A DNA stretch of 12,603 nt from Agrocybe praecox (taxonomy: Eukaryota > Basidiomycota > Agaricomycetes > Agaricales > Agrocybaceae): contig CAXHKQ010000070.1 of NCBI GenBank assembly GCA_964017145.1, positions 1 to 12,603 on the forward strand, given 5' to 3'. A program made the translations under genes and the position numbers. The notes under the pieces are model-generated. The model did no database searches, was not told the origin of the DNA, and was given only the letters and a program-made list of their open reading frames with translations. This document shows positions 6,959 to 12,603 of the stretch, one piece after another. The stretch's first letter is position 1, and each line of letters begins with the position of its first letter.

Positions 6959-8100
6959 TCAAGCGACGACGAAAGCAGAAAACACTTCCATCCCTATCCG
7001 CGCCCGGCGCTGGTGCTGAATCTTTAACGCGCCCATATCAAAGTCGAATGAATCGTCGATACACTGCTCTTACCCAGAGGGGTCAGCACCTGCACCATAC
7101 CGGTTACTCGCGTGCTGGTACAACATGTTATCATCAACACCTGAAGCACCATCCCTCAACGTCCGCTGCAGATATGGGCCCGCCTACGCGCAAGTGCTGC
7201 TGCTGCTGATAAGCCAGATCATACGACGATCCGAACAGCGACGGGTAGGAATCCATGCCGCCGCGGGGGAATAAAAAAAGTGTCTAGGGAAAAGTCTAAA
7301 GGCATGGAAAAATGGCTCGAGGGTGAGGGAGGACTGTACATGCCTGAGAGTTCATCAGATTGCTGCTGCTACTGCTGGGCGTACCGCACATACGTGGTCA
7401 TATTGTACGTCGAATTGAATCAACGCCGCCACTGGGAAGGGCAAGAACATCATCACCGGCACCGTGGAAAGAGGAAGGGACAGGGGGTCCAATTGCCGAT
7501 GACGAAGGCGATGCTGACGTTCATACCAAAGAAATGGAGTATATTGCAGAAGCGCTGTTCGAGAAACTAACGCCTGCGAGAGCTGTATCAATGCCTGAGA
7601 GAGAGCGCAAATGTGAATGAGAAAGCGAGTGCGAGTTTGAGTGCTAATGCGAATGGTGTAGAGGCTAAACCCGAGGATGGATAGCGCTCGACGGTGTCGC
7701 AGGATCGACGAAATCGAAATCCGCACCCACAACAGTCGAGGCAGACGACGACGACGACGGCAGCCCCCACAGAGCCCAGTCCAACAGACGCTCCTCCACC
7801 ACCACCATTCCCACCATTCCCACCAACGACACCAGGACTCGTAAACGAAAAATTACTCGCAAAAAACTTCGCATTAACCTGCGATAACGCTCCGGGTATC
7901 GTTCCATCATCCCATTACAGTCCTGGAAGCCATATCCATCCCATCCATCGTCCATGATCGTCTCAGAATGGGACGACGTGCACCGATGGTCATACGATCT
8001 CCTAGGGATGATGTTAATACCATTCGCCGTCGTCGTCGATTTGTCGTTAATTGAAGAAAGTTGACGATAAATGGGGGAATTGAGGTCGCGGGGCAAATAG
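6959..8100 (-). pseudogene. Gln-rich low-complexity gene, minus-strand copy (broken)
   Basis: No domain is recognised, but the minus strand carries coherent, shifting frames that match the plus-strand copy. From 5' to 3': FFASNFSFTSPGVVGGNGG with a Gly-rich tract (about 7875-7790), a Ser/Val run, NSTYNMTTYVRYAQQ then a TAG within a Gln run (7415-7364), SGMYSPPSPSSHFSMPLDFS (about 7340-7285), SYPSLFGSSYDLAYQQQQHL (about 7250-7190), and SGVDDNMLYQHASNRYGAGA leading through one TAA to DDSFDFDMGALKIQHQRRAR and a stop at 6959. Gln, Gly, Ser and Pro tracts with an acidic/hydrophobic tail resemble the disordered parts of fungal transcription regulators; that is a guess. The DNA-binding part, if any, is missing. 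Several frame changes and stops make a working product unlikely. Confidence 0.5.
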
Positions 8101-9251
8101 TACTCATACCAACCGATTCCTGTGGACGAGGAGGACGTAGTGGGAAATGGATGAATGAGTTGAGGGCCAATAAAAGCGGTGGATTAATTTGATCAGTTGA
8201 TCGAGGTATGGTAATGACCGCAGAAATCGTCAGCGTCGTTGGACGCGGCGAGACGGTACCCATATTCTGGAAGGTTGTCGATGGAAGGTTTCCAATGCGT
8301 CAGAACGTTGACTTTATTGTCCATCACCGGTCACCACCACCACCAGCGCGAATGGGTACGGAAGCGAACATGACGCCATGCTGGGTGCTCTGCACATGCC
8401 CATGCAGATGAGGATGGATCACCCGAACCAGAGATGAAGCTTGAAGCGCGTCCCAAACTCAACGAAAACGGCTTGGTCAACAACTTTGGCGGGATGGATT
8501 TACTTCCCGTCTTCGTTGTTGGAGCATGCTCGCTGCACTACTCGTCCTCGACGCGCTATCACCACTCCCATTCGCACCATCAACGCCCCCACCCAAGCCC
8601 ATGCCCGAGCCCAGATGAAGACCCCCACCGCGTAGACACGGAGGCAAACGTACGCGTCGGCGTAGACCTAGACGAAGAAGGCGAAATCACACCGGCAGGA
8701 GAAAGGAGAGCAGCATCCAGCATGCGCGGCGTTGGGAGTATCAAGAGCCTGAGGTGATGTGTGGATGGAGGGGCTGATACGGCCAATGCGGGTAGTATAG
8801 GCGAGGATGATCCAGATGAAGACGGGGAGGAAGGGGAGTATGATTGGGAGAGTGGGGATGAAGCTAAGAGTCAGTTTGATGACGTCGTCCTCCTTTTCGC
8901 ATCGACGCGTCAGGCCCTAGGTCGGAAATTAAATGTCGGTGTCTCCCCATCATCGTCTCCTCCGTCATCACCACCTCCTATACGTCTGCTTCTCTTCTCC
9001 TCCTCCTTACAGGATGTGCGTGTGGCGGCGTGGATTCGAGTCCGACGTACGATATGACCACGTAAGGGCAATTCGCCCAGCAGTAGCAGCAGCCCGATGA
9101 CCTCCTAGTCATATACGATTCTCGTGGTGCTGCTTCTGGCTCTGAGAATTATGTGTACGCCCCCGGGACGAACAATAACAACATGAGTGACGTGGGCCGT
9201 GGTGATAACGGCGGTGTAACTCCTACCCTTCGCTGTTCGGATCGTCGTATG
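7220..9251. repeat. Large imperfect inverted repeat, centre near 8230
   Basis: Two anchor matches define the structure. 7220-7250 equals the reverse complement of 9221-9251 at 30 of 31 positions. 7362-7380 equals the reverse complement of 9075-9093 at 19 of 19, and 7391-7432 matches the reverse complement of 9022-9064 with a few differences. The anchors are collinear (coordinate sums 16454-16471), so this is one inverted duplication rather than scattered hits. The inner parts of the arms (about 7450-8100 and 8350-9010) have diverged strongly, with only protein-level hints of similarity. The arms hold the two Gln-rich gene copies, facing outward. Confidence 0.85.
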
Positions 9252-9350
9252 GCCTGCGTTATCAGTAGCAGCAACATCTGTATGTGGGAACGCCTATGTT
9301 CGGGGGTGTTGGTAACAGTTCAGAAGGTTCAGAAGGTAGTCATGGGTAAA
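8260..9350 (+). pseudogene. Gln-rich low-complexity gene, plus-strand copy (broken)
   Basis: This is the counterpart of the minus-strand copy. In order: GRFPMRQNVDFIVHHRSPPP (about 8282-8342); ANGYGSEHDAMLGALHMPMQ (about 8349-8408) ending at a TGA near 8434; a Pro-rich and an Arg-rich or Asp/Glu-rich stretch, depending on frame, to about 8870; a pyrimidine-rich tract with a TTACAG acceptor-like end at 9012; then YDMTT and a Gln run broken by TAG at 9084-9086; YAPGTNNNNMSDVGRGDNGG (about 9152-9211); and, after a shift, SYPSLFGSSYGLRYQ with TAG then QQHLYVGTPMFGGVGNSS to about 9330. SYPSLFGSSY and the flanking Gln tract are shared almost exactly with the other copy. Several frames are open because of GC-rich codon repeats, so exact exon limits cannot be set. 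I do not recognise the family. Confidence 0.48.
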
Positions 9351-9944
9351 GTAGTTGTATGTACCGTTGTTCCTATCCTTAAAATGACGATTTCTTTGCT
9401 CTTTTCTTTGCACGCGAAGGACTTCAAGGACGCGAAAGACGAAGACACGAAAGAGTGAAAAGAAAAAGACAGCAAATACGCACTCACGGAGGCCCAAAAA
9501 TGTCGATAAATGGGGTGATCTCATGTTGGCGAGCGAGAGGGCCGGAGGAACGAACGTTGAAGGTTGGTGTTGGGATTGGATATTGAAATATTGAGTATTA
9601 ATATCCAGCACTCAGCGCCAGCGCCGAGCTCCGGGGCCTTTAGGAAGAGGAGGAGGGGGTTTATGATACTACCCACGCGCACGCGCACATTGATAGATAT
9701 CCTTTCGCTATTTGTTTTTATTTCGCTTCCGTTACGTTCCATACATCAGGCGCGTTTGTCAGGAGAAAAATGTGATTTTAGAACGGTATAATCTTCGCCA
9801 GCGCACAACAGTACGAATAGGCAAAGACGATGCACGACCTGTTCGTTTTTTCCTATATTCCGACTCCATTAGAGAGTCGTCGAGGTTAAAACCCATTTCA
9901 AATTTCTTCTGTTCACAAACCCGATCGAAGTTTCCTTGGAGAAG
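9351..9944. other. Spacer between Gln-rich and zinc-finger-type remnants
   Basis: No supported gene. A patch at about 9596-9633 (AATATCCAGCACTCAGCGCC) resembles, in reverse complement, the KIQHQRRAR-coding end of the minus-strand copy near 7000. The inverted duplication may therefore extend this far, with extra sequence inserted in the plus arm. Frames at 9564-9791 and 9759-10064 (minus) have no family signal. Confidence 0.4.
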
Positions 9945-10726
9945 ATGAACCATCTTGCATTTAACGAAGGTAAGTAAATTGAGGGAAAATGTGAGATTAT
10001 CGCTAATGTTGCCCACAGAAAGTACATCTTCCATGCGGATGCCGCCATCCACATTTATCGTCAACAGCCGCCAGCTTTACGAGAGAGAGCAGATAAACCA
10101 AAAGGTATGCATCCAGCTCTCGTTCAGACTGGCTGACTGACGCGTTGGAAACCAGGTCCGATATCGATGACTTTTTCCCCATCACCAGGTCATTGATAAG
10201 AAAATGCCTCCCCCAGAACTCCAATCCTCAACCAAGCCAGGTCGTTCCTTTTCCATCAGCAGGATACGGGTACCATCTTCCCGAAGCCACCGACAACGAC
10301 AGAGCGCAGCAACACTCAGATTACTTACCAATTAATTATGGTGGATGTGTTCCTCTTGCTTGGAAAGAATCGGAGGTGACAAAACCCTACGATTCCTTTG
10401 ATTATGGGGTTTCAAATTCCACCAATAGGACTAACGCCTACACAGGTCCTAATGAACCCACTTACTTTTACGCATACTCCATGCCTTTCCCCATACCCTT
10501 GGGGCGCATCATGACTGCAAAGTCTGTGAGTAGTCACCTTTGAGACGCCGGTCACCAAACTATCGAGGACGATAACACTTACCTTTTTCCTGCTCACGTC
10601 GTCTCCACTCCTCATTATGATACTGGGCCACTATCGTCTGTTAGTAAATTGGCAAAACATTACCCCAAGCCACTAAAACTCACCACAGACAACATATTCT
10701 CTATACCCGACAACAGCAAACTATGA
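9945..10726 (+). pseudogene. Tandem gene copy 1, 3'-truncated, with short introns
   Basis: A likely ATG at 9945 begins MNHLAFNE, followed by a GTAAGT...CCACAG intron (9970-10018) that joins in phase to STSSMRMPPSTFIVNSRQLY. A second intron starts at 10105 with GTATGC and has a textbook CTGAC branch; its acceptor is either 10155 or the later CACCAG near 10188. The main body reads PSAGYGYHLPEATDNDRAQQ, then PYDSFDYGVSNSTNRTNAYT, then PIPLGRIMTAKS, all Tyr/Asn/Pro-rich. A donor GTGAGT at 10526 precedes TYLFPAHVVSTPHYDTGPLS and a stop at 10724-10726. Most of this recurs in copy 2, but the zinc-finger end found there is absent here. A join in phase needs at least one frame correction around 10190-10260, so it is probably non-functional. 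The family is not identified beyond its link to copy 2. Confidence 0.5.
9970..10018 (+). other. 49-nt intron in tandem copy 1
   Basis: GTAAGT donor, CGCTAATG branch-like site and CCCACAG acceptor. Splicing keeps the reading frame across GAA (MNHLAFNE-E-STSS). This is the cleanest intron in the copy. Confidence 0.6.
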
Positions 10727-11770
10727 TTGCCAGTCAAGGCTACAAGTGCCTCCGTTATCGAGAAAGCCTAGCACTCGGAAGGAGAGCTTCGGAACAGAAA
10801 TTTGAGCATTCCAAAGATGGTCATATTGGGGCAAGCTCCGGGCTCGCTACCACCGAGGAGCTACCCATCGATGACCAAGAACTTCGGAACGCACAAAGGT
10901 ATGTATCTGGCTTCGTATAGCTCTCGATCAGACTGGCCGCCTGACGTAACACATTTTGGAAACAACTCTTCCAACGACGACCCTCCAGCATATGGGTACC
11001 ATCTCGCCGTGTCCAACGACGCTGACAAGAACATTCACATCCTCGATCAACTCACCAGATAAACCTGCCGCCTCCCTCTATTGACCCTCGACTCGGGGGC
11101 GCATCATGACTGCGATGTCTGTCGGTACGTGAACAGCATTATTACCTTTGAGCCACTGTTACAATAAACTTTTTAAAATGAGGACACTCACTTCTATCCC
11201 GCTCACATCGTGCCCTCTATTTATTATAATCTTTCACGGCCATCCTCTGTGTGGTTCGCGCCATCGACGCAGGAAGAAACGGTGAGTGCTTTTTATAGCT
11301 ACGGTCACACAGAATGTTATCCACAAGGTGCTTCGAAATGCGAGAAATGTTTCGAAAGCGAGCGTCATTTGGAACGGTACATAGCGCAGTATTATCATTT
11401 ATGCCTCTGATTCCAATTGACCACTGTTTTGCTAGTTCCGTTGGTTGGACCACTGGTGGACATTAAAGCGAGTCATCGGTAAGCGAAGGTTCTTTGTCTC
11501 GATGTGTTGCTTGCTTACTAAATTTTGTGCGTCAGAACAACGAATCGTCGAAGGGGAAGTGGGGATAGCGACGATTGTGATTCTGAAGGTCCAATCAATT
11601 TGATTTTCTCATTCTATTTTAAGCTGTGTCACATGTCTCTTTGCTCGGCATGCAGCCGGCACGACCACGGCCTCAATTACCTGGGACTCGGAGTTGCAGT
11701 TGTTTGTTTTCTCCTCCATTTTGAAGATTATGTATGTACAGCTACATACAGCTCTGGTGGACTCTCTTAG
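10723..11770 (+). pseudogene. Tandem gene copy 2 with degenerate C2H2-like zinc finger
   Basis: ATG at 10723 overlaps the stop of copy 1 (ATGA). An N-terminal exon (MIASQGYKCLRYRESL to LPIDDQELRNAQ) ends at a GTATGT donor at 10899, the same position as in copy 1. AYGYHLAVSNDADKN, GRIMTAMSVG and HFYPAHIVPSIYYNLSRPSS follow as counterparts of copy 1, with about 200 bp of the middle missing. From 11210 one frame runs through ECYPQGASKCEKC, then FESERHLERYIAQYYHLC: a C-x2-C pair, the F-x5-L core and a final His, but Tyr where the first zinc-binding His is expected and only a short loop after the second Cys. A TGA at 11408-11410 interrupts the frame, which then continues through LTTVLLVPLVGPLVDIKASH to a clean intron (11479-11535) joined in phase to TTNRRRGSGDSDDCDSEGP. 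It is probably a decayed C2H2 regulator; the fold call is moderate. Confidence 0.5.
11479..11535 (+). other. 57-nt intron in tandem copy 2
   Basis: GTAAGC donor, CTTACTAAA branch site and GCGTCAG acceptor. The join is in phase: ...DIKASH-R-TTNRRRGSG. A working intron after an in-frame stop suggests the stop is recent. Confidence 0.65.
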
Positions 11771-12260
11771 CTTATTTCATAGTACAAGATTCCAAAATTT
11801 ACATTGATCATATGCGCATCTGCCTCCAAGTGGAAATTATCCTAATTTTACTCTGCCTCTTGGACAATAGTCATGCGGTCCTCCTTCTTGTCCGCGCCTT
11901 TATTATTCTACATTGAGTAAATTTTTCAGAGAATGCCTTCTGTGGTATCATGAGTCGTCAACGGCGAACGCAGAACCTGACGGAGTACGTATTAATAGAT
12001 CGTGTAAATCATCAAGGAATAACACTACGGCATAGCACCGAGCCCGCAAAGGGTTATGCAATACACAAATAGATCGTATGTGCCTGACATGGTGGAACTT
12101 GTGCGTCTGAAAACGTTAGACGCCGTAAGAGTCCTCATGAGTGTGCTACTCTCAGACCCAAAATGTTCCGATACCTGTGTACGGGACGCACACAGGTACG
12201 TTAATTTGTGTTGGACGGCGAATGTTCTGCGTATATGGCGGTCAAAGTGGGTAAAAATTA
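11771..12260. other. Region without a supported gene
   Basis: Short frames on both strands (11734-11916 plus, 12025-12369 minus, 12056-12421 plus) have no recognisable motif. A stretch at about 12089-12196 (ELVRLKTLDAVRVLMSVLLS) ending just before CAGGTACG could be an old exon with a donor site, but nothing upstream or downstream supports it. Confidence 0.35.
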
Positions 12261-12263
12261 AAA

Positions 12264-12603
12264 GCGACCAAAACTTGGACTTTTTACCATTTGCGACCCA
12301 AATTAGGCCCTTGTTCGTATGCTCAGTTCGGATCAAAAAATATAGTCGCTTTTTAAGTTTTTGTCTCAAACTTCAACGAAATGAGCCACATTTTTTTAGG
12401 TGTGCCTACAACTTGACTTAGGTTGCGGGGAATCTCACTTATATGTCAGTACAAAAATATATATGAGCCAAAATATTATATGATGCGACACTAAGTACAT
12501 GGATAATGTGCGACAGAAACTTGAGGTGCGACCCAAATTTTAAATGAGCCAGAAGCTTTTTAGCGGCACTATGTTTGTGTGCTGGAAAGCGACACAAAAA
12601 TAG
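12264..12603. repeat. Cluster of GCGAC and ATGAGCCA motifs at the window edge
   Basis: Two short words alternate. [T/A]GCGAC(C/A)(C/A)AAA-like copies lie at about 12263, 12292, 12484, 12509, 12527 and 12588. ATGAGCCA copies lie at 12381, 12463 and 12544. Spacing is irregular and the surroundings are A/T-rich (AAAATATATATG). Each word can be written as TTTGGGTCGCA or TGGCTCAT on the other strand. Such mixtures of short direct motifs are typical of transposase-binding subterminal regions of DNA transposons. The element would extend past the right edge, so no terminus can be shown. Confidence 0.55.

Noticed and set aside
6839..7027. Lys/Arg-rich small protein
   Set aside because: It is created by an A-rich tract and overlaps the end of the minus-strand gene copy; there is no start context or homologue-like block.
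7694..7957. Pro/Thr-rich plus-strand frame (TTTTAAPTEPSPT, PPPPPFPPFPP)
   Set aside because: It is the antisense of the Gly/Ser/Val-rich tract of the minus-strand gene copy; repeats such as CGACGACGA open several frames at once.
6959..9350. Divergent gene pair as a homeodomain mating-type (HD1/HD2) locus
   Set aside because: The divergent layout is suggestive, but no homeodomain motif (WFxNxR-type) was seen in any frame, and the two genes resemble each other, unlike HD1 and HD2.
1..12603. CRISPR array, tRNA or rRNA genes, bacterial operons
   Set aside because: No regularly spaced identical repeats with unique spacers, no cloverleaf or rRNA signatures and no operon-like intact ORFs; introns and promoter style are fungal.

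Overview
The window looks like a repeat-rich, gene-poor stretch of a filamentous fungus, most likely a mushroom-forming basidiomycete (Agaricomycetes). The basis is short (about 42-57 nt) GT-AG introns with CTGAC/CTAAT-type branch sites, a decayed hAT-like transposase of the type common in agaricomycete genomes, and compositional patchiness (AT-rich 5' half, GC-richer codon-repeat-rich block at 7.0-9.4 kb). No rRNA, tRNA, CRISPR array or prokaryotic operon structure was seen. The organism call is inference; no species-level marker is present.

Layout: 1-1560 is non-coding and carries a dispersed family of palindromes built on TTCCTAGGAA and a 63-bp tandem repeat. A promoter-like stretch (CCAAT box in reverse, TATA) precedes an unrecognised ORF at 1689-2171, whose coding potential seems to continue out of frame to about 2330. 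From 2390 to 3066 lies a TCATT/pyrimidine-rich segment, a second TATA box and a leader-like region with three successive hairpins. 3067-5356 is a badly broken hAT-family transposase gene. 5357-6958 is mostly AT-rich spacer with two perfect hairpins and one orphan exon-like ORF on the minus strand.

6959-9350 contains two diverged, oppositely oriented copies of the same Gln-rich, low-complexity gene (minus copy 6959 to about 8100, plus copy about 8260-9350), forming a large imperfect inverted repeat centred near 8230. Both copies are broken. 9945-11770 holds a tandem pair of related intron-containing genes; the first lacks its 3' end and the second carries a single degenerate C2H2-like zinc finger with one in-frame stop. 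The right end (12264-12603) is packed with alternating GCGAC and ATGAGCCA motifs, which looks like the subterminal zone of a DNA transposon continuing beyond the window.

No intact, confidently functional gene was found. The window reads as a graveyard of transposon and duplicated regulatory-type gene fragments. Its most interesting aspects are architectural: the palindrome family, the hairpin series in a leader, the divergent inverted gene duplication and the tandem zinc-finger gene duplication.
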